Part shown: positions 1 through 6,504 of the stretch, one piece after another
How positions within the stretch are numbered: position 1 is the stretch's first letter
Layout of the letters: each line of letters starts with the position of its first letter
Assembly: GCA_040510575.1 (NCBI GenBank)
Contig: JBEVIU010000130.1
Location: forward strand, 1 to 11,607
DNA: 11,607 nucleotides
Reading direction: 5' to 3'
Origin: DASUMF01 sp040510575
GTDB lineage: Bacteria; Actinomycetota; Acidimicrobiia; IMCC26256; DASPTH01
Made by a program: the position numbers and the translations under genes
Notes under the pieces: model-generated
Database searches by the model: none
Told to the model about the DNA's origin: nothing
What the model saw: only the letters and a program-made list of their open reading frames with translations

Positions 1-687
1 GCGGTCGCCTTCCCCGCCCTCGGCGCAGGGATGGAAGTCGACGTGATCGACCGCGCCGCGCTCGAGCTCGAGGGCACCGCGTGCCCCATCGACGCCGGCA
101 ACGAGCGGGCGCGACGGCTGGCCGTGCTCGGCCGGGCCGTGCGCGGCCTCGAGATGCGCATCGCGGACCGCGAAACCGGCGCACCGCTCGGTGACCGTGG
201 GGTGGGCGAGCTGCAACTGCGCGGCGTGTCGATCACACCCGGCTACTACCGCAACGACGACGCCACCGCCGCTGCGTTCGTCGACGGTTGGTTCCGCACC
301 GGCGACCTCGCGTACCTCGCCGATGAGGGGCTCGTGGTGTGTGGCCGCCTCAAGGATGTGATCATCGTCGGCGGCCGGAACGTGTTCCCCGAAGACGTCG
401 AGCGGGCCGCGGCATCGGCCGACGGCGTGCGCGCCGGCAACGTGATCGCCTTCGGAGCCACGTCGCGCCGGCACAAGGAGTCCATCGTGGTGGTGGCCGA
501 GACGAAGGCCGAGGATCCGAGCGCGGTGCGCGAACGGCTGGTCACCCAGGTGAGCGACGCCGTCGGCATCCCCCCGGCCGACGTGGTGCTGGTACGCCCG
601 GGAACCCTCCCGAAGACCTCGTCGGGCAAGCTCCAGCGGTCGCTGTGCCGCGAGCGTTACGAGGCCGACGCCCTCGACCCCATCTGA
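1..687 (+). CDS. AMP-dependent acyl ligase (fatty-acyl-AMP ligase / acyl-CoA synthetase), C-terminal part
   Basis: This is the last 228 residues of an ANL-superfamily adenylating enzyme. Its frame is open from base 1, so the true start lies upstream and the ATG at 31 is internal. The visible part holds the end of the large domain (PGYYRNDDAT, then GWFRTGDLAYL, the ATP-ribose-binding Asp motif), the hinge (GRLKDVIIVGGRN, where the domains rotate) and the small C-terminal domain. The C-terminal domain ends in LPKTSSGKLQR, which carries the catalytic lysine of the A10 motif. The family activates a carboxylic acid with ATP to an acyl-adenylate, then either forms the CoA thioester or hands the acyl group to a carrier protein. 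The wording around GRxKDxIIVGGRNxxPxDVE resembles actinobacterial FadD/FAAL proteins for long acyl chains. CoA ligase and acyl-AMP ligase cannot be told apart without the missing N-terminal part. No carrier domain follows; the protein stops about 20 residues after A10. Confidence 0.88.
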   Translation, partial: AVAFPALGAGMEVDVIDRAALELEGTACPIDAGNERARRLAVLGRAVRGLEMRIADRETGAPLGDRGVGELQLRGVSITPGYYRNDDATAAAFVDGWFRTGDLAYLADEGLVVCGRLKDVIIVGGRNVFPEDVERAAASADGVRAGNVIAFGATSRRHKESIVVVAETKAEDPSAVRERLVTQVSDAVGIPPADVVLVRPGTLPKTSSGKLQRSLCRERYEADALDPI

Positions 688-698
688 CGGCCAAGAGC

Positions 699-749
699 CG
701 AACTGGCGTCAATTCGCCTGAATACTCCAGGTGACCTGACGCCAGTTCG
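699..749. repeat. Long imperfect inverted repeat (hairpin), possible terminator or REP-like element
   Basis: The two 22-nt arms are 699-720 and 728-749, with a 7-nt loop AATACTC at 721-727. The outer 13 bp (CGAACTGGCGTCA against TGACGCCAGTTCG) pair perfectly. A 2x2 mismatch follows at 712-713/735-736, and the inner 7 pairs include one G:U. The hairpin begins 11 nt after the stop codon of the acyl ligase. It could therefore be a transcription terminator, although no T-tract follows. Its length and symmetry would also fit a dispersed palindromic repeat or the binding site of a dimeric protein. Confidence 0.75.
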
Positions 750-808
750 CGGTCGGGTGGGCGACGGGGTGCAGTGAACGGTCGAATTGGGTAGCCGTCG
801 ACCAGAAT

Positions 809-813
809 GAGGG
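809..813 (+). promoter_or_regulatory. Ribosome binding site deciding the glycosyltransferase start
   Basis: GAGGG lies 5 nt before the ATG at 819. The earlier in-frame ATG at 807 overlaps this site and has no Shine-Dalgarno of its own, so 819 is the better start. Confidence 0.55.
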
Positions 814-818
814 TCCCG

Positions 819-2372
819 ATGCACGCCTCCTCCGACCTCCGCGCGCTCGAGCCGAGCGATCCCGCAGTTGCGGCGCAGCGCCGTCCCGCGGGCGCGACGC
901 GGTCGACGGCGCGCGACTTGGGACGGATCTTCCTCGTGTTGCTCGCGCTCACGTGCGCGCTGCGGCTCCCCGCGTTCTTCGTGCCGGTGTTCAACTCCGA
1001 CGAGACCTTCCTGGCCACGCAGGCCAAGGTGATCGACGAAGGTGGCCAGCTCTACGAAGACGCGGCCGACCGCAAGCCGCCCCTCGTGCCGTACGTGTAC
1101 GCGGCCACGTTCGCGTTCTTCGGTACCACCGCGCTGTGGTCGGTCCGCATCGTCGCGATGCTCGCCGTCGCGCTCACCGCGCTGCTGCTCACGATCGAGG
1201 CCCGCCGTCGGTACGGCACGCGCGCGGGATGGATCGCCGGGATCATGTGCGTGTGCGCGATGGTGATGTTCGCGCCCCAAGACGGTCAGGCCGCGAACTT
1301 CGAGGTGTTCATGTTGCCCTCGATGACGGCCGCGATCCTCCTCGCGCGCCGCGGGAAGGGCATCGCGGCCGGCGTGATGGTCGCCGCGGCCACGATGGCC
1401 AAGCAGACCGGCGCGGCCACGCTGCTCCCGGTGCTCTACCTGCTCGCCCGCGCTCGCGGGAAACGCGGCGTCGGCGCGGTCGCGCTCGGCTTCTCGGTTC
1501 CCACCGCGCTGGTCGCGCTCGCGATCGGCGTTGCGCAGCTCTTCTACTGGACGGTGCTGGGCAACGGTTCGTACGTGGGCGTCGACACCGCGTCGGCACT
1601 GGTCGTCGCCATGTTCGCGGTGATGACCTTCGCGTGGGTCGCGTGCAACCTGCCGTTGTTGTGGAAGATGCCGCGGGCGTGGCGCGATCGTGGCATGCCC
1701 GCCGACGACGGCCAGACCGACATCGACTTGTGGTTGTGGGTGCTGTCGGCCGCGGTGTCGGTCGCGATCGGGTTCCGCTTCTTCGGCCACTACTACATGC
1801 AGCTCGTCCCGCCGGTCACGCTGCTCGCCGCAGGCGCGCTCTCACGCGGCTCGTGGAAGGCGGCGCGCGTCACGGTGGCTGCGGCCGTCGCGAGCGCGAT
1901 CCTGTTCTCCGGTGCGGGCTATGTCATGCACCCGTTCGGCGGCGAACCGCAGTACGAGAAGGTGAGCGCCTACCTCGCCGCGAACGCGCAGGCCAAGGAC
2001 ACCATCCTCGTGTGGGGCAGCGCGCCGGAGATCTACTGGGCGTCGGGCCTCGGGCCGGCGACGCGGTACATCACCACCAACACGTTCCTGGCCGGCAACC
2101 ACCCGGGCCGCACGCAGACCTCCGCGCCCGCGTCCGACATCGACCCGCAGATGTGGGCCTACTTCTACGCCGACTTCAAGGATCACCCGCCGCAATACAT
2201 CCTCGACACCTCGCCGGCCAAGGTGCGAGGCGCCGAACACTCGCCGATGTCGGAGTTCCCCGAGTTCAACGAGATGGTCGACCACGACTACCGATACGTG
2301 CGCTCGATCGACGGGATCGCGGTGTACGTGAGGCGTGCGCGTCAGACGAGCGGCCAGGGCGTCGACCGGTAG
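819..2372 (+). CDS. Integral membrane glycosyltransferase, GT39/ArnT-like (GT-C fold)
   Basis: This 517-residue protein (521 if the ATG at 807 is used) has a short polar N-terminus followed by about ten hydrophobic segments, the first near residues 35-55. The first extracytoplasmic loop carries NSDETF, with Asp61-Glu62 in this numbering. It is followed by the YEDAADRKPPL stretch typical of dolichyl/polyprenyl-phosphate-sugar-dependent GT-C enzymes, where the acidic pair is the expected catalytic or metal site. The last 130 or so residues are a soluble domain. Such enzymes move a sugar from a polyprenyl-phosphate donor to protein, lipid or glycan on the outer face of the membrane. The donor and acceptor here cannot be inferred. 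The start at 819 is chosen for its GAGGG site. The gene stands alone on this strand, and its 3' end overlaps the oppositely transcribed kinase-like gene by 31 bp. Confidence 0.8.
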   Translation: MHASSDLRALEPSDPAVAAQRRPAGATRSTARDLGRIFLVLLALTCALRLPAFFVPVFNSDETFLATQAKVIDEGGQLYEDAADRKPPLVPYVYAATFAFFGTTALWSVRIVAMLAVALTALLLTIEARRRYGTRAGWIAGIMCVCAMVMFAPQDGQAANFEVFMLPSMTAAILLARRGKGIAAGVMVAAATMAKQTGAATLLPVLYLLARARGKRGVGAVALGFSVPTALVALAIGVAQLFYWTVLGNGSYVGVDTASALVVAMFAVMTFAWVACNLPLLWKMPRAWRDRGMPADDGQTDIDLWLWVLSAAVSVAIGFRFFGHYYMQLVPPVTLLAAGALSRGSWKAARVTVAAAVASAILFSGAGYVMHPFGGEPQYEKVSAYLAANAQAKDTILVWGSAPEIYWASGLGPATRYITTNTFLAGNHPGRTQTSAPASDIDPQMWAYFYADFKDHPPQYILDTSPAKVRGAEHSPMSEFPEFNEMVDHDYRYVRSIDGIAVYVRRARQTSGQGVDR

Positions 2373-3058
2373 TCATCCGGGTACGGCATGCCTTCGGCGA
2401 GCACTGCTCGGCCGCGGTACGCAACGGCTTCGATCTCCACCGCGGTGAGATGTTGCTCGAGGGTGGTGCGCAAGCGACCTTCAGCGAGCTCGTCGAGCAC
2501 GCGGCACACGTCGTCGCGCAACTGCGGAGCCACGGGCTCACCGGCAAAGTCCCAGATCACCGTGCGCACCTTCCACGCCGGGTGGAACGTGAGGCCGTGG
2601 TCGATACCCAGCACCTCGTCGGTCGCAGCGTCGTGCAAGCAGTGGCCGCCTTTGCGATCGGTGTTGTTCGCCAGCACGTCGAACACCGCAAACTGACGGA
2701 ACCGATCTTCGCGCCCGTCGAGCAGCGTGAAGTAGTGCTCGTCGGGATCGTGCTCGACGAACTGCTGCAGCGCGCCTTCACCGAGCGGGCCGTCGCGCAG
2801 GATCGTGACGGGCACGATGCCCCAGCCGAGCGCGGCCGACAACTCGTACGCCGCGACCTCGCGATGGCACAGCGTTCCCTCCGGGAAGTCCCACAGCGGA
2901 CGCTCGCCGCGCCGAGGCTTGTAGATCGCGTGCATCTGGGTGTCGTCGGCACGCGCCTCCACGAGGAAGGTGGCGTTCGACGAGTACCGCATGCGCCCCA
3001 CCACCTCGAGCTCCGCCGCGCCGAGCGCGGCGGACACCTCGGCCGGGGTCAGTTCCAC
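2342..3058 (-). CDS. SCO1664-family protein, PI3/PI4-kinase-like fold (kinase-like hypothetical)
   Basis: This 238-residue protein matches the actinobacterial SCO1664 family (TIGR03843; M. tuberculosis Rv2133c is the equivalent, from memory). The visible motifs are kinase-like. SSNATFL near residue 26 is the nucleotide-loop region, and IYKPRRGERPLWDFP contains a candidate ATP-contacting lysine (Lys47). CHREVAAYEL gives a pairing Glu (Glu68). FDVLANNTDRKGGH (residues 126-139) resembles the catalytic D-x-x-N loop, and IDHGLTFH (152-159) resembles a DxG metal site. The family's substrate is unknown, so kinase activity is inference. It is the third gene of a cluster after the phosphatase and DUF3090. 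The chosen GTG at 3058 overlaps the DUF3090 stop by 10 nt. A longer form from GTG 3109 (255 residues) would overlap it by 61 nt. Neither start has a strong ribosome binding site. Confidence 0.82.
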   Translation of the reverse strand: MELTPAEVSAALGAAELEVVGRMRYSSNATFLVEARADDTQMHAIYKPRRGERPLWDFPEGTLCHREVAAYELSAALGWGIVPVTILRDGPLGEGALQQFVEHDPDEHYFTLLDGREDRFRQFAVFDVLANNTDRKGGHCLHDAATDEVLGIDHGLTFHPAWKVRTVIWDFAGEPVAPQLRDDVCRVLDELAEGRLRTTLEQHLTAVEIEAVAYRGRAVLAEGMPYPDDYRSTPWPLV

Positions 3059-3591
3059 CGCGGACAGTGGTGTCCTGCCGGGTCCATCGGCATCTCGCAC
3101 AGCGGGCACGGTGGACGGCCACCCGCGACCGCGTCGACGCCGCGCGCTGCCATCGCCCGCACCTGCGCGCGCGTCGCGTAGATGCGTGCGACGTAGCCCG
3201 GTTCTTCGTCGTCCGCGTCTTCGCCGATGTCCGGGACGTCGTCGCCCTCTTCCTCGTCGGCCGAGCGCTCACGCAGCTCGATCAACACAAGCTCGCGCTC
3301 GGGGTCGAACCCGAGCCCGATGAGACGCGCCCGGAACAGGGGCACCGTGGGCTCCTGCAATGTGGTGACCGCTTCGGGGAGCAGGACCGGGAGCTCGGGG
3401 TAGTCGTCGGCGATGCGGTCGAGGAACGCGACGGCCTCCGTCGCGAGCAGGGCGATCTGCTCCTTCTCGACGAGCACGGTGAGCTGGGCGGCTTCGGTAC
3501 GGGCCTGGATGTAGAACGCCCGCTTGCCGGGTTCGCCCACGGCACCGGTGCCGAGCGCGTCGACGTCGTCGAGCTCGATGATCTCCGCCAT
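3049..3591 (-). CDS. DUF3090 family protein with C-terminal Cys/His zinc-ribbon-like motif
   Basis: This 180-residue protein belongs to DUF3090 (TIGR03847; the mycobacterial counterpart is Rv2134c, from memory). The start MAEIIELDDVDALGTG and the core GKRAFYIQARTEA...TVLVEKEQ are characteristic. A very acidic linker covers roughly residues 110-131 (SADEEEGDDVPDIGEDADDE). The C-terminus carries CPLC at 162-165 and HHC at 174-176, a likely metal-binding Cys/His set conserved in the family. The function is unknown. The ATG shares a base with the phosphatase stop (TGATG at 3593-3589), which indicates translational coupling. The reading frame stays open far upstream, to 4413. That upstream stretch is only a shadow inside the phosphatase gene and not a fused domain. 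Confidence 0.85.
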   Translation of the reverse strand: MAEIIELDDVDALGTGAVGEPGKRAFYIQARTEAAQLTVLVEKEQIALLATEAVAFLDRIADDYPELPVLLPEAVTTLQEPTVPLFRARLIGLGFDPERELVLIELRERSADEEEGDDVPDIGEDADDEEPGYVARIYATRAQVRAMAARGVDAVAGGRPPCPLCEMPMDPAGHHCPRWN

Positions 3592-4409
3592 CACGCGGCC
3601 TCGTCCGCCGTCGACAGTTCCGAGGCTTGCTCCTCGGGCTCTGACTCGTCCGACTTCGCCTCGTCCGACTGGGGCGGCGGCGGGCGCAACTCGTCGAGCG
3701 ATCCGGTGTCGTTGCACTTCACCATCGCCGCGCCGTACTGCGACAGCTCGAACACGGTGACCGACGCCGGCGACACCATGATCCGCTGGAACAGGTCGAG
3801 GTGCATGCCGGTGTAGTGCGCGATCGCGGCCTTGATCGGATCCGCGTGCGACACCACCACGACGAGCTCGCCCGGGTGACGCGCCACCACGACCTCGAGT
3901 GCGGAAACCATGCGCGTCTGCATCTCGGCCAACGACTCGCCGTCGGGGAAGCGGGCGCGCGACGGCGCGCGTTGCACCGTCCTCCAGAGATCGGTCTTGG
4001 CGAGCTCGGAGATCTTGCCGCCCGTCCATTCGCCGTAGTCGGCCTCGATCACCCCGGGGAGCTCCTGCACGGTGAGACCGTGGTGGCCGGCGACCGCGGC
4101 AGCTGTCTGCATCGTGCGCTCGATCGGACTGGCGTAGACCACCGCCACCGGCAACTCGGCCAGCCGGAGGCCGAGGGCCGCCGCCTGCTCGCGGCCCTTG
4201 TCGGAGAGGTCGATGCCGGGGGCGCGTCCCGACAGCAGCGGACCGGTCTGCGGCGTGACCGCATGACGGGCCAGCAGGAGCTTGGTGGCCTTGGGCGGCG
4301 TGGGTGCGTCGGTGGCGTCGCCGGCGTCGGTCGCGGCGTCCACGGCTGCGTCGGCGCCGGGTGGCGTCGCGACGTGGTCGATCGGCGGAGGGGCAACCGT
4401 GTCCGTCAC
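3591..4409 (-). CDS. Histidine phosphatase superfamily protein, MSMEG_4193 type (phosphoglycerate-mutase-like)
   Basis: This 272-residue protein contains a histidine phosphatase domain from about residue 41. LLARHA holds the catalytic His49, with Ala where many relatives have Gly. SPIERTMQTA carries the phosphate-binding Arg98, EADYGEWTG the acid/base region near 122-129, and VVSHADPIK the second catalytic His188. This is the TIGR03848 pattern (Rv2135c type). It has a 40-residue Ala/Asp/Pro-rich N-terminal extension and an acidic, Gln/Pro-rich tail (about 243-272), both probably disordered. The substrate is unknown; activity on a small phosphoester is the family expectation. The GTG at 4409 is chosen because TACGAT sits 7 nt before it and no Shine-Dalgarno is present, as in leaderless genes. 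GTG 4343 is an alternative. It is the first gene of the phosphatase-DUF3090-SCO1664 cluster and is divergent from the DUF3151 gene. Confidence 0.87.
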   Translation of the reverse strand: MTDTVAPPPIDHVATPPGADAAVDAATDAGDATDAPTPPKATKLLLARHAVTPQTGPLLSGRAPGIDLSDKGREQAAALGLRLAELPVAVVYASPIERTMQTAAAVAGHHGLTVQELPGVIEADYGEWTGGKISELAKTDLWRTVQRAPSRARFPDGESLAEMQTRMVSALEVVVARHPGELVVVVSHADPIKAAIAHYTGMHLDLFQRIMVSPASVTVFELSQYGAAMVKCNDTGSLDELRPPPPQSDEAKSDESEPEEQASELSTADEAA

Positions 4410-4416
4410 GCACACG

Positions 4417-4422
4417 ATCGTA
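4417..4422 (-). promoter_or_regulatory. Candidate -10 box for a leaderless phosphatase mRNA
   Basis: TACGAT, read on the minus strand, is separated by 7 nt from GTG 4409. Transcription would begin at or within a base or two of the start codon. No convincing -35 is visible upstream. Confidence 0.5.
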
Positions 4423-4483
4423 CCGGTGGCCGCTCGGCGCCCTTCTGACGCGGCAGCCGTCACGGTGGTGGGCGAACGCCGCC

Positions 4484-4489
4484 TACATT
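4484..4489 (+). promoter_or_regulatory. Candidate -10 box for a leaderless DUF3151 mRNA
   Basis: TACATT lies 8 nt before GTG 4498, and no Shine-Dalgarno precedes that start. It shares an 88-bp divergent intergenic region with the phosphatase promoter. The -35 region is not recognisable. Confidence 0.5.
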
Positions 4490-4497
4490 CACGAGCT

Positions 4498-4941
4498 GTG
4501 ACCGACCAACCCGTGAACCTCTCGATGCAGGGCCTTCCCGAGACCGTGCTCGATCCCGAACCGGCCGACTCCCTCGCCGCGCTGCGCGACGCCCTCGCCC
4601 AACCGGTCGCGTCCCGTCGCGACGCCGTGAGCGCGGTGGTCGCCCGTTGGCCCCGCTTCCTCGACGCCTGGGCCCAGCTCGGCGAGCTCGCCCGCGACGA
4701 CGTGGAGGCCTACGCGTGCTTCCGGGTCGGCTATCACCGCGGCCTCGACCGGCTGCGCCAATCGGGCTGGCGCGGCTCGGGCTACGTGCGCTGGAGCAAC
4801 GAGACCAACCGGGGCTTCCTGCGCGCGCTCGACGGGTTGCGCGGTGCTGCGGCCGCGATCGGCGAGTCGGAGGAAGAGCAGCGCTGCAACGAGTTCCTGC
4901 ACCAGCTCGACCCCGGCTGGGATCGAATCGATCGCTCGTAG
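4498..4941 (+). CDS. DUF3151 family protein
   Basis: This 147-residue protein matches the actinobacterial DUF3151 family. The N-terminus contains PVNLS, the middle has RWPRFLDAWAQLGELA, and the most conserved block runs through VEAYACFRVGYHRGLDRLR and GWRGSGYVRWSNETNRGFLRAL. It ends with an RCNEFLHQLDP stretch. It is predicted soluble and largely helical, with no signal peptide or membrane segment. The helical repeat-like WAQLGELA...AYACFRVGYHRGLDRL stretch is reminiscent of TPR-type packing, but that is only a guess. No function is established. GTG 4498 is chosen for the TACATT box 8 nt upstream and because the protein then starts close to the conserved PVNLS. Open frame further upstream runs antisense into the phosphatase gene and is not used. 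gmd follows after 53 bp on the same strand. Confidence 0.85.
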   Translation: MTDQPVNLSMQGLPETVLDPEPADSLAALRDALAQPVASRRDAVSAVVARWPRFLDAWAQLGELARDDVEAYACFRVGYHRGLDRLRQSGWRGSGYVRWSNETNRGFLRALDGLRGAAAAIGESEEEQRCNEFLHQLDPGWDRIDRS

Positions 4942-4947
4942 TCCGGC

Positions 4948-4953
4948 TACGTT
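4948..4953 (+). promoter_or_regulatory. Candidate -10 box upstream of gmd
   Basis: TACGTT starts 6 nt after the DUF3151 stop codon and would give a leader of roughly 35 nt before gmd. A small GC hairpin (stem 4972-4976 with 4980-4984) in that leader touches the first base of the ribosome binding site. No -35 is evident. Confidence 0.35.
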
Positions 4954-4983
4954 CGAGCCCCACCGTTGCAGCGGCCGCCGGCC

Positions 4984-4989
4984 GGGGAG
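4984..4989 (+). promoter_or_regulatory. Ribosome binding site of gmd
   Basis: GGGGAG lies 5 nt before ATG 4995. It fixes the start of gmd at the conserved N-terminus KRALVTGITGQDG. Confidence 0.65.
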
Positions 4990-4994
4990 ACACC

Positions 4995-5990
4995 ATGAAG
5001 CGCGCGCTCGTCACGGGAATCACCGGTCAGGACGGCCGGTTCCTGGCGCAATTCCTCGCCGACAAGGGCTATCAGGTCCACGGGCTGATCCGGGGCCAGA
5101 ACAACCCGAAGGCCGACATGGTGATGGCGGAGGCCCCGTCGCTCGAGCTGGTCGACGGCGACCTCCGCGATCTGTCGTCGCTCATCGCGGTGGTCGAGCA
5201 GGTGCAGCCCGACGAGGTCTACAACCTCGGCGCCGTGAGCTTCGTGCCCTTGTCGTGGACCCAACCCGAGCTCACCTCCGAGATCACCGGGCTCGGCGTG
5301 CTGCGGATGCTCGAGGCGGTGCGGATCGTCGGCGGCACCGAGAACAACCCGATCCGGTTCTACCAGGCGTCGTCGTCGGAGATGTTCGGCAAGGTGCGCG
5401 AGACGCCGCAGACCGAGCTCACGCCCTTCCACCCGCGGTCGCCCTACGGGGTCGCCAAGGTGTTCGGCCACCACATGACGGTGAACTACCGCGAGTCGTA
5501 CGGCATGCACGCATCGTCGGGCATCCTGTTCAACCACGAATCGGAGAAGCGCGGGCTCGAGTTCTTCTCCCGCAAGGTCACGAACGCGGTGGCGCGCATC
5601 AAGCTCGGCCTGCAGGAGTCGCTCGCGCTGGGCAACCTCGACTCCGCGCGCGACTACGGCTACGCCGGCGACTACGTCGAGGCGATGTGGCTGATGCTGC
5701 AGCAGGACGAGCCCGACGACTACGTGATCGCGACCGGCGAGACGCACAAGATGCGCGAGTTCGTCGACATCGCGTTCCGTCACGCCGGATATGAGGACTG
5801 GTCGCCGTACGTCACGCAGGACCCGCGCTTCCAGCGCCCGGCCGAGGTCGACATGCTGATGGGCGACGCGACCAAGGCGCGCGACAAGCTCGGCTGGTCA
5901 CCCCGGGTGAGCTACGAGGGCCTGGTCAAGCTCATGTACGAGCACGATCTCGCGTCGGAAACCCGAGCCCGCCACGAGGCCGCCAGCTAA
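4995..5990 (+). CDS. gmd: GDP-mannose 4,6-dehydratase
   Basis: This 331-residue, NADP-dependent, extended short-chain dehydrogenase of the GDP-mannose dehydratase family converts GDP-D-mannose to GDP-4-keto-6-deoxy-D-mannose in the cytoplasm. That product is the precursor of GDP-fucose, GDP-rhamnose and related sugars for surface glycans. The Rossmann motif GITGQDG is at residues 8-14. The catalytic block QASSSEMFG (124-132) has Ser127 where many homologues have Thr, plus Glu129. YGVAK gives Tyr151 and Lys155. NHESEKRG (180-187) and the conserved GNLDSARDYGYAGDYVEAMW (213-232) identify the GMD subfamily within the epimerase/dehydratases. The length is normal. No GDP-fucose synthase or GDP-rhamnose reductase gene is in the window, so the final sugar is unknown. 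A Shine-Dalgarno and ATG 4995 fit the family start. Its TAA stop lies inside the putative purE promoter. Confidence 0.94.
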   Translation: MKRALVTGITGQDGRFLAQFLADKGYQVHGLIRGQNNPKADMVMAEAPSLELVDGDLRDLSSLIAVVEQVQPDEVYNLGAVSFVPLSWTQPELTSEITGLGVLRMLEAVRIVGGTENNPIRFYQASSSEMFGKVRETPQTELTPFHPRSPYGVAKVFGHHMTVNYRESYGMHASSGILFNHESEKRGLEFFSRKVTNAVARIKLGLQESLALGNLDSARDYGYAGDYVEAMWLMLQQDEPDDYVIATGETHKMREFVDIAFRHAGYEDWSPYVTQDPRFQRPAEVDMLMGDATKARDKLGWSPRVSYEGLVKLMYEHDLASETRARHEAAS

Positions 5991-5993
5991 CGT
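5988..5993 (+). promoter_or_regulatory. Candidate -10 box for leaderless purE, overlapping the gmd stop codon
   Basis: TAACGT includes the gmd TAA stop (5988-5990) and lies 6 nt before GTG 6000. No Shine-Dalgarno is present before that GTG. No clear -35 is visible in the gmd coding end. Confidence 0.45.
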
Positions 5994-5999
5994 CGATCC

Positions 6000-6500
6000 G
6001 TGGCCAGCGACGCGCCGCTCGTCGGCGTGATCATGGGAAGCGACTCCGATCTCGCAGTGATGCGCGGCGCGATCGACGCGCTCAACGACTTCGACGTGCC
6101 GCACGAGGTACACGTCGTGTCCGCGCACCGCACTCCCGACCGCATGTACGAGTACGCGCGTGGCGCGGCGGGTCGCGGCCTGCGCGTGATCATCGCCGGC
6201 GCCGGTGGTGCGGCACACCTCCCGGGCATGACGGCATCGCTGACCCCGCTCCCGGTGATCGGCGTCCCGGTGCCGCTCCAGCAGCTCGACGGGCTCGACT
6301 CACTGCTCTCGATCGTCCAGATGCCCGATGGCATCCCGGTCGCCACCGTCGGCACGGGCAAGGCGCGCAACGCAGGCCTGCTCGCGGTGCGCATCCTCGG
6401 CGCCGCCGATCCCGCGCTGCGCGAGCGGATGGAGGCCTACCAGGCCGAGCTGGCGGCACTCGTCGCCGACAAGGACGACGGCCTCCAGTCCCAGCTCTGA
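6000..6500 (+). CDS. purE: N5-carboxyaminoimidazole ribonucleotide mutase
   Basis: This 166-residue class I PurE catalyses the conversion of N5-CAIR to CAIR in de novo purine biosynthesis. All signature motifs are present: GSDSD at 13-17 (phosphate binding), SAHRTP at 41-46 with the catalytic His43, and GAGGAAHLPGM at 67-77. ASLTPLPVIGVPVP follows, and then the conserved SLLSIVQMPDGIPVATVGTGKARNAGLLA block (102-129). The length is normal for a bacterial octameric PurE. purK, its usual partner supplying N5-CAIR, is not in the window, so purE is separated from it here. GTG 6000 is chosen because the family begins a few residues before the GVIMGSDSD strand and a TANNNT box precedes it. The gene ends 4 bp from the oppositely oriented crotonase gene. 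Confidence 0.95.
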   Translation: MASDAPLVGVIMGSDSDLAVMRGAIDALNDFDVPHEVHVVSAHRTPDRMYEYARGAAGRGLRVIIAGAGGAAHLPGMTASLTPLPVIGVPVPLQQLDGLDSLLSIVQMPDGIPVATVGTGKARNAGLLAVRILGAADPALRERMEAYQAELAALVADKDDGLQSQL

Positions 6501-6504
6501 CCCG

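Noticed and set aside
31..33. ATG 31 as the start of the acyl ligase
   Set aside because: The frame is open to base 1 with a family-like sequence (AVAFPALGAG), and the large N-terminal domain is missing, so the gene begins outside the window.
657..1790. A 377-codon minus-strand open frame antisense to the glycosyltransferase
   Set aside because: The His/Arg/Glu-rich composition is typical of a GC-rich antisense frame; the plus-strand membrane protein explains the region.
953..3181. A 742-codon open frame on the plus strand across the glycosyltransferase and the kinase-like gene
   Set aside because: Arg-rich low-complexity translation, no recognisable motif, and it crosses two well-supported genes in other frames.
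3049..4413. DUF3090 as the C-terminus of a 454-residue fusion protein
   Set aside because: The part upstream of 3591 is an Arg-rich shadow of the phosphatase frame. The DUF3090 family start coincides with ATG 3591, which overlaps the phosphatase stop.
4972..4984. Small GC hairpin in the gmd leader as a riboswitch or attenuator
   Set aside because: It has only a 5-bp stem with a 3-nt loop, which is expected by chance in such GC-rich DNA. No alternative structure is evident, although it does touch the ribosome binding site.
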